Program-made: the position numbers and the translations under genes | Notes under the pieces: model-generated | What the model saw: the letters and a program-made list of their open reading frames with translations, nothing else | What the model was told of the DNA's origin: nothing | The model's database searches: none | Assembly (NCBI RefSeq): GCF_003464595.1 | Contig: NZ_QRZF01000002.1 | Location: forward strand, 62,001-126,000 | Length of the DNA: 64,000 nt | Reading direction: 5' to 3' | Origin: Bacteroides intestinalis | GTDB taxonomy: Bacteria; Bacteroidota; Bacteroidia; Bacteroidales; Bacteroidaceae | Shown here: positions 1 to 10,200 of the stretch, piece by piece | Layout: each line of letters begins with the position of its first letter | Numbering within the stretch: the first letter of the stretch is position 1

Positions 1-1522
1 TCACCTTATCCCCCTTTCCTCCTGCCTGGGCAAATCCGTCTTCGCCCAATGCCCGGACTTTGGCCTGATTTTCTGTAGCTTTCTCAAACTCAATAACGAT
101 ACCGCTACCTGCTACGATATACTCATTGGGTGCCAGTCTTAATAATACACCTCCTCCTTCAGGCCATACACTGCCATCGGTAGCACGCGCATCCCAGGGA
201 AGGGTAAAGAAATGTCGGCAGGTTATCTTCAGATCATCCTGATAAATGATGCGTTCCTTATTTTCCTGATCGAAAAGTAATCCTTTCATTGTTCCTTTGC
301 CTTGGTGCTTAGCCAGCAGCGGCATGAACTCTTTAAGCGTACGATAGCTTTTTACCAACGGAGAGTTGGGAGAGTCGGAACCACCTTCGATGGAGAACGG
401 ACTGATACCGATGGCATCATGTTCACCAAAGATGTAGAAAGCTCTTACTCCATTATTGTCTGTCAGTTTGATTTCGGGGATAAACAACGGGTTGTTGTGC
501 AATTTATATTTAGCTACCCAATCTGTAAAGCCATTGTCGTACAGGTCGGGAGCAAGAAGGTCGATGCTGGGTGCTCCGCAATGCCATATATCAATAAGGT
601 GTGCCAGCGGACCGGCAGAAGGATATTCTCCCGGCTTCCGGTTGCGGCTGTTCATGGCAGCGTTCACGAATAGTGGAATATTGTAGATGGACCGGGCGCT
701 TTGTGCCATTCTTTCCACATAACGGGCGTAGTGCCAGGCCATAAATAATTCATCGGTGTAGATATCGGCTCCGAATATTTCTTGCCAGGTACCTTGTTTC
801 TTGCTACCTTGGCTTTCCCATTTCTCAAGCATCTGGGGATGGAGCATTTTCTTATTTTTCTGCAAGTAACTCATTAATTCCGTGGGTACCGGTGCATTGA
901 ACAGTGCGTTGGCTTCTTTAGAATAGTCTCTTGCATCTTCCAGCATACCTATCTCATTTTCTATCTGTATCATGACGACGGTACCTTCCTCTTTATCAAT
1001 GGCTGCGACGTGTTCCATCCATTGAGAAAAAGCACGGTTGTCGGCTTGGAGTACATTTTCAGAGAATGCGCTGGCTATTTCGAGTGGCTTTCCTTTTTGC
1101 GTATAGGCACGCGGGTATTTCTTATAGTTCTCCTTGAACCAGAGGGGAGCATAGCAACTCATGGAGTTCTTCCATGCACCAAACCAAAGAAAAATAACTT
1201 TAAGATCGTTCTGCCGGGCTTGCCGGATGACTTTATCTGTGAGGGTGAAGTCGAATTGTCCTTCCTGCGGTTCTATCAAATCCCAGTATGCGGGAACGAG
1301 CACTGTATTCAGTCCCATCCGTTGCAGCTTTGGGAAGATACGTTCGATATCTTCTGTGCATGCCGCCGATGAATTTCCTAATTCACCGCCTAAAATAAGA
1401 AATGGTTTACCGTCTACTACTAATTGAGTAGCGGTGCCTTGTTTTTGTAATGTACTCTTTTGAGCATTTGCCTGCCCAACTGTCATTACACTCAAAACTA
1501 AAATTAAAATCCAATTCTTCAT
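1..1522 (-). CDS. GH35-like glycoside hydrolase with DUF5597-type C-terminus (partial, C-end beyond window)
   Basis: Reading from 1522 leftward gives 507 codons with no stop, so the C-terminus lies outside the window. The N-terminus (MKNWILILVLSVMTVGQANA) is a Sec signal peptide, probably cleaved before QK, so the enzyme is likely periplasmic. A TIM-barrel of clan GH-A follows. IQIENEIG carries the Asn-Glu pair expected of the acid/base (Glu190), and FIPEIKL places the likely nucleophile at Glu350, as in GH35 beta-galactosidases. Residues after about 370 match the DUF5597 region that accompanies this subgroup. Known GH35 enzymes cleave terminal beta-galactosides; here the substrate could be a galactose or other side chain of a complex xylan, which is inference from context. 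The gene has its own promoter box and shares a putative regulator site with the SusC operon. Confidence 0.85.
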   Translation of the reverse strand, partial: MKNWILILVLSVMTVGQANAQKSTLQKQGTATQLVVDGKPFLILGGELGNSSAACTEDIERIFPKLQRMGLNTVLVPAYWDLIEPQEGQFDFTLTDKVIRQARQNDLKVIFLWFGAWKNSMSCYAPLWFKENYKKYPRAYTQKGKPLEIASAFSENVLQADNRAFSQWMEHVAAIDKEEGTVVMIQIENEIGMLEDARDYSKEANALFNAPVPTELMSYLQKNKKMLHPQMLEKWESQGSKKQGTWQEIFGADIYTDELFMAWHYARYVERMAQSARSIYNIPLFVNAAMNSRNRKPGEYPSAGPLAHLIDIWHCGAPSIDLLAPDLYDNGFTDWVAKYKLHNNPLFIPEIKLTDNNGVRAFYIFGEHDAIGISPFSIEGGSDSPNSPLVKSYRTLKEFMPLLAKHQGKGTMKGLLFDQENKERIIYQDDLKITCRHFFTLPWDARATDGSVWPEGGGVLLRLAPNEYIVAGSGIVIEFEKATENQAKVRALGEDGFAQAGGKGDKV

Positions 1523-1563
1523 CGTTTGTCTCTGGTATTGATTTGAGATGTTTTCCATTGCAA

Positions 1564-1571
1564 CAAAGATA
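1564..1571 (-). promoter_or_regulatory. -7 box (TATCTTTG) of the GH35 gene
   Basis: On the minus strand this reads TATCTTTG, a perfect fit to the Bacteroides -7 consensus TAnnTTTG. It would start transcription about 35 bases before the ATG at 1522. No good -33 TTTG lies at the usual distance, which suits an activator-dependent promoter. Confidence 0.6.
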
Positions 1572-1623
1572 GTGAGCTATAAATTAGAAAGCTTTTCGCA
1601 GTGTTGCAGAAAAATTCATTTCG

Positions 1624-1651
1624 GTTACATTATCCCTCAATGATGTTACAT
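1624..1651. promoter_or_regulatory. Candidate HTCS operator upstream of the GH35 gene
   Basis: Two GTTACAT copies begin at 1624 and 1645, exactly 21 bp (two helical turns) apart. They lie about 53-80 bp upstream of the GH35 -7 box. The 26-base block 1624-1649 matches 10628-10653 upstream of the SusC operon at 18 of 26 positions, with the same orientation relative to the gene. I infer binding by the AraC-type domain of the regulator at 10778-14872. Confidence 0.55.
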
Positions 1652-1733
1652 AATTTTTTGTTTATCGTACATCTTCCTGTTTCAGGGGGTAAAACGGATG
1701 TTTTTGCCGGATTTGCAGAATGATTGGATGAAT

Positions 1734-1767
1734 GGAATCCGGTAAGGCTGGAGCCTTACCAGATTCC
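1734..1767 (-). terminator. Hairpin after the xylanase operon
   Basis: GGAATC-c-GGTAAGGCT pairs with AGCCTTACC-a-GATTCC around a 2-base gap, giving 15 base pairs with one mismatch. It lies 28 bases past the GH10 stop. There is no T-tract on the minus strand, so it may be a 3'-end stabiliser or processing structure rather than a classical intrinsic terminator. Confidence 0.55.
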
Positions 1768-1794
1768 TGTCTTCACACTTTATTCAGCCGGAGT

Positions 1795-4098
1795 TTATTC
1801 TCCTTCTGTTTCATAGGTATTCTTCCAGTCTTCACCACTGAAATCTTCACTGATATCTTTTCCGGCGATACCATCGCATACACCCTTATAAGCATGTTTG
1901 CGTCCGTAGTTTGCATCGAAGAGATTCGGTGCATCGTCCGATAACCAATATTCATGTTCTTTCTTACTGTCGGTCAGTGTCCAGATAGTGATTCCTGATT
2001 GCTGGGCTGTCGGGATGTTCTCCTTGTAAGATTCAAAGATCATTTGATAAACGTTGGCCTGTGTGGCCAATTGGCTGGCGTCAGGAGTCGTGGTGCCTAC
2101 CTGTACGTCTAATTCCGTAACACGGACAAATTTACCGGTTGCAGCCATAGTCTGGAACATGGCGTCTATCTGTGCTCTTGTAATGCTGGTCGATACGTGC
2201 ATCTGGGTACCAATACCGTCTACAATAGGTTGTCCTGTGGTATTGTTTTCGTCGATGTATTTCACGAATTCAATCAAAGCCGCGAGCTTGCCGGGGTTGC
2301 TTTCTAGATTATAATCGTTTACATACAGCCTGGTTCCTGTAGTACAGTACTTGCGGGCATATTCAAATGCTTTTGCTGCATACTCTTTGCCAATGTAGTA
2401 ACCCCAGTAGAAATGTCCGTTACCGGCTTCGTTACTCCAATTTAAGGTTAAACCGCTTTCTTCATTTTCTACAGGTGCGGAATCTCCATCCATGAAGGTA
2501 TTATCGAATCCACGCCATTTGCTGTTATCTCCGATAGGTTCGTTGATAACATCCCATTCAGTGACGCGTTCCATTCCCGGATGTTGAGCCATACCCTTAA
2601 TCCATGTTTCCATAGCTGAGAGCAAAGCAGCTTTCTTTTCTTCTGCTGATTTAGGAATATAAGTGATGGAAGTTCCACGGGTTAGGGCACGTGTAGTTGC
2701 TTTCTTTACACCAAATTTAATATTGTCTAAGTAGAAAGTGGCAGCGTTCTTGCCAAAGTTTATAAGGATACGGTTTATGCCTTCTTTGGAGCATGTATAT
2801 TCGTGCTCGCATAATACCCATTCGCTACTTAAAGGAATGGCATGATATCCTTCACCCGAATAATCGTTACTGTTTTGAGTCGCAAATTGTACCCCGGCTC
2901 CTGCCAAAGATGTTTTGGCATAGAACTGGATGATATAGGTTTCGCCTACTTTCAACGGGTCATCGAAAGTATAAGCCAATTGTGCTGCATAGTAATCGCT
3001 TCCGTCTGCTGGATTAACCAGTACAATGCAGTAGTTGCTGTTGTATCCTTCTCCACTTGCCGATACCGAGGTGGTTGAACCATTACCCCAGCTTCCCCAA
3101 CTACCTTTTGTACCACCTTCGAAGTCACTGTTGTCACCGGATAAAACATTGGTCATTGGGTCTTCTACTTTAAGTCCGAATTGAATATCATCGATGTAAT
3201 ATGTGGCACCTACCTTGCCAAAATTTAATATGATACGGTTTACATCTTCATAATCAGTGGTAAATTCATATTCAAAGTCATTCCAGTCGGTACCGATATT
3301 AAAGTCGTTGTATCCGCCTTGACTCCCGTAAGTCGTTCCGTTCTGGTACTGAAATTGTAAATGTCCGGCACCTGAAGTCGATTTAGCCTTGAATTTAATC
3401 ATATACGTTTTACCGGCTTGCAGAAAATCACTGAGGCTATAGGCACATTGTGCTTCCCAAGCGTTGCCATCTCCTTTGTTTTTCAATACCATACAGGCTG
3501 TACCGTCCGAACCCGCACCTGCTTCAACGGTTTGGCTGTCTTTATTGCTTCCCCAGCTTCCCCAGCCTCCGGTGGTTCCGCCGTTAAAGTCCGTTGCGTC
3601 ACCGCTGAGTATGTTGGCGACACCTCCGCTGCTTTCCACCTTCATGGTGGGAGCAATGAGCGACTTCAGATAATTCTGATTCTGCTGGGTATGCCATAGG
3701 AAGTTATGCCCATAGATTTTAATATCGGTGGGTACAGCTTGCAGAAATGCATCTATAGTAGTGAAGTCAAGACTGCCGTCAGACTTTACAACAGACTGGT
3801 GTTTCATGGCATTGCCGGTCGTAAACATCTGGAAGTTCTCGTCAGCCACTTGCTTGTATTGTGTATCGCTGATATATTGATCGGCGCCCAATCCCAAACC
3901 GATGATCATATTCGGCGTATATTGCTTCGCATACGCTTTGATATAATCATAGTTCGCTAATTTTTCCTTCAGTGCGAGGGGAATATCTGAAATCGTGATG
4001 TTTTTATCAGACTCCTTCCACTCCATTATCTGGTCGTCGCAACTGCCAAGAGTCAGTGTGCAGGCCATTATCGGAAGAATGATTCTATTTAGTTTCAT
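1795..4098 (-). CDS. GH10 endo-beta-1,4-xylanase with two CBMs inserted in the catalytic domain (lipoprotein)
   Basis: 767 residues. The lipobox LGSC puts the lipid anchor at Cys20, followed by acidic residues, typical of surface-exposed Bacteroides lipoproteins. The catalytic domain starts at about residue 35 and has the GH10 motif GHNFLWH at 130-136. It is then interrupted by two repeats of about 150 residues (about 157-308 and 316-463) that resemble CBM4/9-type modules, both containing GSWGSWG-like or GGWGSWG motifs. The barrel resumes near 480 with WDVINEP (acid/base Glu520) and VTELDVQ (nucleophile Glu662). This split layout is known from Bacteroidetes xylanases. It should cut the xylan backbone at the cell surface to feed the SusC/SusD importer. 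It is the last gene of the SusC-led operon. Confidence 0.93.
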   Translation of the reverse strand: MKLNRIILPIMACTLTLGSCDDQIMEWKESDKNITISDIPLALKEKLANYDYIKAYAKQYTPNMIIGLGLGADQYISDTQYKQVADENFQMFTTGNAMKHQSVVKSDGSLDFTTIDAFLQAVPTDIKIYGHNFLWHTQQNQNYLKSLIAPTMKVESSGGVANILSGDATDFNGGTTGGWGSWGSNKDSQTVEAGAGSDGTACMVLKNKGDGNAWEAQCAYSLSDFLQAGKTYMIKFKAKSTSGAGHLQFQYQNGTTYGSQGGYNDFNIGTDWNDFEYEFTTDYEDVNRIILNFGKVGATYYIDDIQFGLKVEDPMTNVLSGDNSDFEGGTKGSWGSWGNGSTTSVSASGEGYNSNYCIVLVNPADGSDYYAAQLAYTFDDPLKVGETYIIQFYAKTSLAGAGVQFATQNSNDYSGEGYHAIPLSSEWVLCEHEYTCSKEGINRILINFGKNAATFYLDNIKFGVKKATTRALTRGTSITYIPKSAEEKKAALLSAMETWIKGMAQHPGMERVTEWDVINEPIGDNSKWRGFDNTFMDGDSAPVENEESGLTLNWSNEAGNGHFYWGYYIGKEYAAKAFEYARKYCTTGTRLYVNDYNLESNPGKLAALIEFVKYIDENNTTGQPIVDGIGTQMHVSTSITRAQIDAMFQTMAATGKFVRVTELDVQVGTTTPDASQLATQANVYQMIFESYKENIPTAQQSGITIWTLTDSKKEHEYWLSDDAPNLFDANYGRKHAYKGVCDGIAGKDISEDFSGEDWKNTYETEGE

Positions 4099-4129
4099 TT
4101 TCTGTATTCTTTAAATGTTCTTACTATGT

Positions 4130-5539
4130 TTATTCTGCGGTCTCTTCATCTTCCGGATAATCAGAGATTACTACACTTTTACAAGGCACTACGCGCCAGT
4201 TGTCGATGTAGATTTCAGGTCCGGTAAATGGAGTTGAAGTAACCTTTACATCCAGATAAGAGAAGTCTGTATTCACAAAGCCCATACCGAAATTACGGTA
4301 AGTAGCGGCGTTACGGTCGTCGATTACAGTCTGGAATGTAGGTTGAGTCGCTTCTTTATCCGCAATGAGAGTTGCATACTTGTTGAACTGGCTGAAAGGA
4401 ATGGTAACCGTTTGCCAGCCTTCGGTAGAGAAGGGGACAATACCTCCGCTGGTAATCCAGGGCACATAGAAAGCTACCACATTATTAGCGCCATCGTCAT
4501 CAGAACCTATACCTGCATAGTTGAAGTTATTGATTAAACAGATCTGAATATATCCTGTACCCGACCATGGGCTTGCAACATAAATGTCGAATTGCAATGC
4601 TACTTCCGTGAGCGGAGTAGTAGCAGGGATATACTTAGTCATACGGGTCCAGTCATCCAGTTCATCATCATTACCGGCAGTCCAGCATTCGGATACACGC
4701 GGTTTTCCTGAACTGACACCCGCAGTGAGCAGGCGTTTTGGAACAATCGGAAGACACTTGCCACGTCCGGAACCGGTGGGATCATTTACCAAGTCGTCTG
4801 CATTGGTCATGGAACCTGTTTCACTCCAACTCCAGGAACCTTGTGTTCCGTTTCCGTCGAAATCCAGAATCATACAGGAGCTATAATTGAAATAAGACGG
4901 AGATTGTGCTTGTCCGTTGGCCCCTTCTGAGAGAATATGACCACTTTCTGTAACACCACTCGGCATTGTAAATGAATACCAGTCGCCATCTTCAGAATTG
5001 GTGATGTCGGTAACTTCTATGCCTCCGGGGAGGGTAACTTTAGTGGTCTCGTCAAGACCTGTGCCATAAACGGTGACTGTTTCTTTAGCTTTGGGCAATG
5101 TATTGCTTATGCTGGTAACAGTAGGAGATGCTGCACGTATTATGAAATCATGGGGCGTTTGTGTTTTATCTTTCACAAACAGAATGATGTTACGATCTTC
5201 GGGTTCGGCATCCACAATAGGGGTATTGCTGTTTATCTGGATAAGCATGGATTTATCCGTTACATAGGCACGGTTGAAATAAGTTTCATATCCATTGATA
5301 TAGACTTTCTTCATGCCATATAGTCCACTACCTTCCACACGGATCAGTTGGCCGAGGCGTGCAAAAGTAACCGGCCGGTCGGGTACGGAAGATTCATAAT
5401 CTTCCAGATAAATCTGGTCAATAACTATTTTGACGTCTTGATACTTGTCATCAAAGTATTCATCATCATCGTTGCATGAGATGAAGCCTACTGACAAAAA
5501 TGCCAGGCATAGTATCCAGGTATATTTTAAACTTTTCAT
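4130..5539 (-). CDS. Surface glycan-binding lipoprotein (SGBP-B type, IPT/TIG domains)
   Basis: 469 residues. The signal peptide ends in a lipobox with Cys22 and a run of acidic residues (CNDDDEYFDD), a Bacteroides surface-export signature. Two Ig-like IPT/TIG domains follow at about 35-130 and 133-220, the second with the VTVYGTGL pattern. The remaining C-terminal 240 residues form a beta-rich region that begins with a glycan-binding-like motif (FDGNGTQGSWSWSE). This order matches surface glycan-binding proteins at the SusE/F position, whose last domain binds xylan or xyloglucan. The gene lies 15 bp after susD and 31 bp before the xylanase. The role, holding xylan chains at the cell surface, is inferred from family and context. 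Confidence 0.83.
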   Translation of the reverse strand: MKSLKYTWILCLAFLSVGFISCNDDDEYFDDKYQDVKIVIDQIYLEDYESSVPDRPVTFARLGQLIRVEGSGLYGMKKVYINGYETYFNRAYVTDKSMLIQINSNTPIVDAEPEDRNIILFVKDKTQTPHDFIIRAASPTVTSISNTLPKAKETVTVYGTGLDETTKVTLPGGIEVTDITNSEDGDWYSFTMPSGVTESGHILSEGANGQAQSPSYFNYSSCMILDFDGNGTQGSWSWSETGSMTNADDLVNDPTGSGRGKCLPIVPKRLLTAGVSSGKPRVSECWTAGNDDELDDWTRMTKYIPATTPLTEVALQFDIYVASPWSGTGYIQICLINNFNYAGIGSDDDGANNVVAFYVPWITSGGIVPFSTEGWQTVTIPFSQFNKYATLIADKEATQPTFQTVIDDRNAATYRNFGMGFVNTDFSYLDVKVTSTPFTGPEIYIDNWRVVPCKSVVISDYPEDEETAE

Positions 5540-5554
5540 ATCTTCTTTCCTTTG

Positions 5555-7252
5555 TTAGTCATTAAACAAATCAGTAACAGTAACTTCTCGTTCGCCGAAT
5601 TCGTAGGCTATAGGGGCGTTGTTCAATTCCGGGTTACGTCCACGGTCAACATCGGAGATCGGTAACGTAAGGTTGTTTACAGTGGCGGTAGCTACACCGG
5701 TTCCGTCGCTGCTCTTGGCATACTGGCATGTTTCGGACTCATCCCATTCGTAACCGGCATTGCGCTCCTGGTTATTGAGATAGTTCACTACTTCTTGCTG
5801 TTGGTAGTAAGAACGGCGTAATAAGTCGTACCAATACTGTCCTTCAAGGGCAAATTCGATACGGCGTTCATATCGCAGGTTTTCGTAAGTGATAGATTTC
5901 AATTCCGGCATTCCGGCACGTACGCGTACTTTATTGAAATAGGTGAGGGCAGTCTCGTCAGTCGTACTGGCATTGTTTCCAAGAATTGCTTCGGCAAGAT
6001 TCAGGTAAACTTCGGCAAGACGCATCATGTATGTATTTACACCGCTGCTTTGCTGATAACTTTGGCCGTTATCGTCGATTTTACCGATCACATGCTTCTT
6101 GATGTTACATTTGTTGTCATATCCTGATTCGGTTACATTATAAGTATAACCGCCATTCTTGGAGTTAAGCTCTGAATAGTATTCACCTACGGTACAGATC
6201 GTGTTATGGCGGCGGATACGGTCTTGCGGATCATATTCGCGTACAAGGTCGTAAGATGCGTAAGTGGCATTACCCCAGTTGGTTTCACCTACCATTGTAG
6301 ACCAGGCGAAGAATGCCTGCATGGCATTGTTACATCCCCAGCCTATGGCATCGGTACTACCGGTGAGCCATTGCAACTGGAATAGAGATTCGCTGTTGTT
6401 GTTGGCTGTCTGGTAAGCAAAAAGACTTCCATAACTGTCCAACAGGGAGTAGGGGCCTTCGATAGCCTTTAATGCAGCCTGACGGGCAAGATCCAGATAA
6501 TAAGTATTGCGGGTGCCGCGGTTAAAATCGGTGGCAATGTTGCTCCCGTTATACTGCCCGTCGGTAGTCAGGCCTGCCATAGAGAGATAGAGGCGTGATA
6601 ACATACCGTAAGCGCTATGTTTGGTAACACGTCCTTTATCACTTGCGGTAGTCGAAAGGTTGGCTGCTGCATATTCAAGGTCACGGATTGCAAATTCGAT
6701 CACGTCTACACCACGGTGCGCAGGAGCAACGGAGTTGTTTACCTTTTCAGCCGTATTTTCATAGATAATCCCCTTGCCCCACAGAGAACCAATATACCAA
6801 TAGGCAACTCCACGCATAAAACGGGCCTCACCGTAAGCCTGTCTCTTGGCAGCCTCGGTTACTTTAGGACCGGAGTAGTCCTTGATATTATTAATGGCAT
6901 AATTAGATTGAGCCACTACCGAGTATAACGATCCCCATGCTTCTTCAAGACCTTCACTCAGGGCTGTTTCAGTGAAGTTGGTATAAGGATAGATATAAGC
7001 TGACCAACGGGCTGTAAGATTATTGGCACGTCCGTCTCCCATTCCATAATAGAATTTATCATTGAAACTGTTCCACACATAGTTGTAAAGTGGGGCAGTA
7101 GCTGCTTCAACCGCTTTATCACTGTCGAAGAAAGTCTCTTGATTGGCATTTGTGGTATTGGTTTGTTCCAGGAAATCATCACAAGAACCGAGAACCAGTG
7201 CACCTGCCATTGCTGCTATGATTAATATTTTATTTTTCATTGTATAGTTCAT
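5555..7252 (-). CDS. SusD/RagB family glycan-binding outer-membrane lipoprotein
   Basis: 565 residues. A lipobox (LVLGSC) precedes acidic CDDFLEQ, giving lipidation at Cys24 of this reading. An internal Met at residue 5 (position 7240) is an equally good start and gives a more usual signal peptide. The helical SusD fold is evident: early GEARFMRGVAYWY and, near the C-terminus, RRIEFALEGQYWYDLLRR followed by a segment with an NPxLNNAP-like motif. SusD proteins sit as lids on the SusC channel and bind oligosaccharides. The gene follows susC by only 9 bp and should be cotranscribed. The ligand is probably xylo-oligosaccharide, by operon context only. Confidence 0.95.
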   Translation of the reverse strand: MNYTMKNKILIIAAMAGALVLGSCDDFLEQTNTTNANQETFFDSDKAVEAATAPLYNYVWNSFNDKFYYGMGDGRANNLTARWSAYIYPYTNFTETALSEGLEEAWGSLYSVVAQSNYAINNIKDYSGPKVTEAAKRQAYGEARFMRGVAYWYIGSLWGKGIIYENTAEKVNNSVAPAHRGVDVIEFAIRDLEYAAANLSTTASDKGRVTKHSAYGMLSRLYLSMAGLTTDGQYNGSNIATDFNRGTRNTYYLDLARQAALKAIEGPYSLLDSYGSLFAYQTANNNSESLFQLQWLTGSTDAIGWGCNNAMQAFFAWSTMVGETNWGNATYASYDLVREYDPQDRIRRHNTICTVGEYYSELNSKNGGYTYNVTESGYDNKCNIKKHVIGKIDDNGQSYQQSSGVNTYMMRLAEVYLNLAEAILGNNASTTDETALTYFNKVRVRAGMPELKSITYENLRYERRIEFALEGQYWYDLLRRSYYQQQEVVNYLNNQERNAGYEWDESETCQYAKSSDGTGVATATVNNLTLPISDVDRGRNPELNNAPIAYEFGEREVTVTDLFND

Positions 7253-7261
7253 TTTAAAAGA

Positions 7262-10200
7262 TTAGAAGGATACATTTAATCCGAATGTGTAGATACGGGG
7301 TGAAGGATAGCGTCCGTAATCTACGCCGGTCATCAATGCGTCACCATACATTGCACCTACTTCAGGGTCCATGCCTTTGTATTTACTCCAGGTATATACG
7401 TTCTGTATATTGGCATAGATTCTTACATTGTTGAGGTGCGCCTTGTTTATCCACTTCTTTGGGAAAGTATAGCCGATAGAGATATTCTGCAGACGGATGT
7501 AAGAGGCATCTTCTATCAACAGGTCACTTATACGTGAGTAGTTATTGTTGGCATCGGATGCTTGCAGGGCCGGTAGTATGGCAGAGCCTCCCACTACATG
7601 CAGGTTACGGTAATCATCGGACGGACCATTTGGGTCGATTAAATCGACAACAGCATAGTTCAAGGATGATTTCAGGATATTGGCATTGGAACGGGGATCT
7701 TCAATGCGGTAACGAGTCAGGTTCAGCGCCTTGTTCCCATAAGAACCGGAGAAAAATACCGTCAGGTCGAATCCTTTGTAAGAGAATGTGTTACCGATAC
7801 CGTAAGTGAATTTAGGTTCGGGATTACCGATGAAAGTACAGTCTTCGTTATTGATAACGCCGTCACCATTTCTGTCTTCGAAGATGTAATCGCCAATCCA
7901 TGTACTGTTCTTGGCTATGGAATTACCTTCGGGTATCGCTACTTGCTTCACGTTGCCCTGATCATCCTTGTAATAGAAATCGGTAGGTTCGTTGAAACGA
8001 CCGATTACTTTGTAACCCCAGAATTGTCCAATAGGTTGTCCTACGGTGGTCTTCGTTACGATGAAGTTGGTGGAACTGGGTTGATAAGTCTTCTCAATGG
8101 AAGAATTGTCAGTATCAAGTTCTACGACCTTATTGCGGTTCAGTGAGAAGACAAGATTCGAAGTCCACTGGAAATCTTTGTTCGTAATGTTGGTGGTATT
8201 CAGGGTTAATTCGATACCCTTATTTTCCAGTGAACCTACGTTACCCCACGGATTGGATGCTGCACCCTGACCGCTTGATCCCAGATAAGCTGGTAATGGA
8301 AGCTGGAGAAGAAGGTTTTTAGTCTTCTTGTAGTAAACATCGGCTATAAACTCGATGCGGTTCTGAAATAAGCCAAGGTCGACACCGACATTATAAGAAT
8401 AGGTAGTTTCCCAAGTCAGGTCCGGATTGGCGGTATTTCCTGTCAATACTCCTGTGCCCCAAGGCGTGGTCTTATAAGAAAGTAGTGCCATATAAGCATA
8501 ATCGCTGACGTTCTGGTTACCGGTGGCACCCCAACCCGCACGCAGTTTCAGGTTGTTGATAACCTCATTATTATGCAGGAATGATTCCTGGGAAGCACGC
8601 CATGCCAGAGCCACAGACGGGAACCAGCCCCACTTGTTGCCTTTGGCAAATTTAGAAGAACCGTCACGGCGGATAGTAGCCGTTAAAAGGTAACGTTCGT
8701 CGTACGAATAGAATGCACGTCCGAAAGCGGATGCCAGTGAATTGACGAAGCGTGAACCGGTAGTGGTGGATGAAGTCACATCACCTGCACTCAGGTCGGG
8801 AGTCGTATTCGTCAGGAAGCCTGTGGCTGTTCCTACCTGAGTTTCGTAATTATAATGAGACATTTCCTGGCCGACCATGATGTTGATGTTATGCTTTTGA
8901 GCTATCTGCGTATTGTAAGTCAGGATATTGCGCCATGACCAGTACTTGGTGTTGGTTTTGGTCCACTTGGAAGTACGGGTGTCGCTGGTCTTGATACCGA
9001 ACTGATAATCGGGCTGATAATAATAGTAATTATTGAAATTATAGTCGGTTGAGAGTTCCGTCTTCAAAGTAAGTCCTTTTAATAAGGTAGCTTCCAGATA
9101 CGTGTTAAAACGGAAGTTCATTTTACGGTTGTTGTTGGTGCGGATAGAAGCCAAACCTACCGGATTTTCGGGCATCCATACGTCTTCCGGGCCATCAAAG
9201 CTTCCGTCGGTAGAAGTAACGGCAACGGTGGGTTGTTGGAGCAATGCGCTTATGATGGTATTGTTATCAGTTCCTACACTCTGTTTAGACTCGGCAAATG
9301 AGAAGTTGATGCCACCACGTAACCATGATTTAATCTGGCTGTCGACATTGGCGCGCAATGAAAGACGGCGGAAACTGGAGCCCAGTGCAATACCGTTCTG
9401 GTCAAGGAAACCGCCACTGAAAGCATAAGTTGTCTTATCATTACCACCGCTTACGGAAAGGTTGTGGCTCGTCATTAATGCTTTGCGGAATAATTCATCC
9501 TGCCAGTTGGTTCCTTCTCCAAGTAAGTCGGGGCGAACGAAGCTGCTGCTTTGATCGACAAGTCCCAATGCTGCACGACTATTGTGATGAGTTGCATACT
9601 CACTCAGGTTCAGCATGTTGAGTTGCGTGGGCATTTCCTGCCATCCTACATAACCGTCATAAGTAACTGTAGCTGTACCTGCCTGCCCTCGTTTGGTAGT
9701 AATCATGATAACACCATTAGATGCACGCGAACCATAGATAGCGGTTGCCGAAGCATCTTTCAACACGTCCATAGATACAATGTCCGACGGGTTGATACTT
9801 GATAGCGGGTTACTGTTTTCATCATCTGTGGCAGAATCCACTACTACGCCGTCAATGACGAAGATAGGCTGGTTAGTGGCATTCAAGGAGTTGACACCAC
9901 GGATGCGGATAGAGGTGGACGCACCCGGTGTACCGGAGTTTGCCTGAATCTGCACGCCGGCAGCACGGCCTTGCAATACCTGGTCGATAGAAGTCGGAAC
10001 CGACTTCTTAATAGCTTGGTCATTAACCGATACCACCGAACCTGTCAGGTCTGAGCGCTTCATCTGTCCGTAACCTACCACTACTACCTCATCCAGCATC
10101 TCAGTATCTTCCTTCATCGTAACATTGATTTGTGTCTTCCCGGCCACAGGAACTTCTTGAGTCTTGTAGCCCACAAATGAAATTACGATGGTACTGTTGG

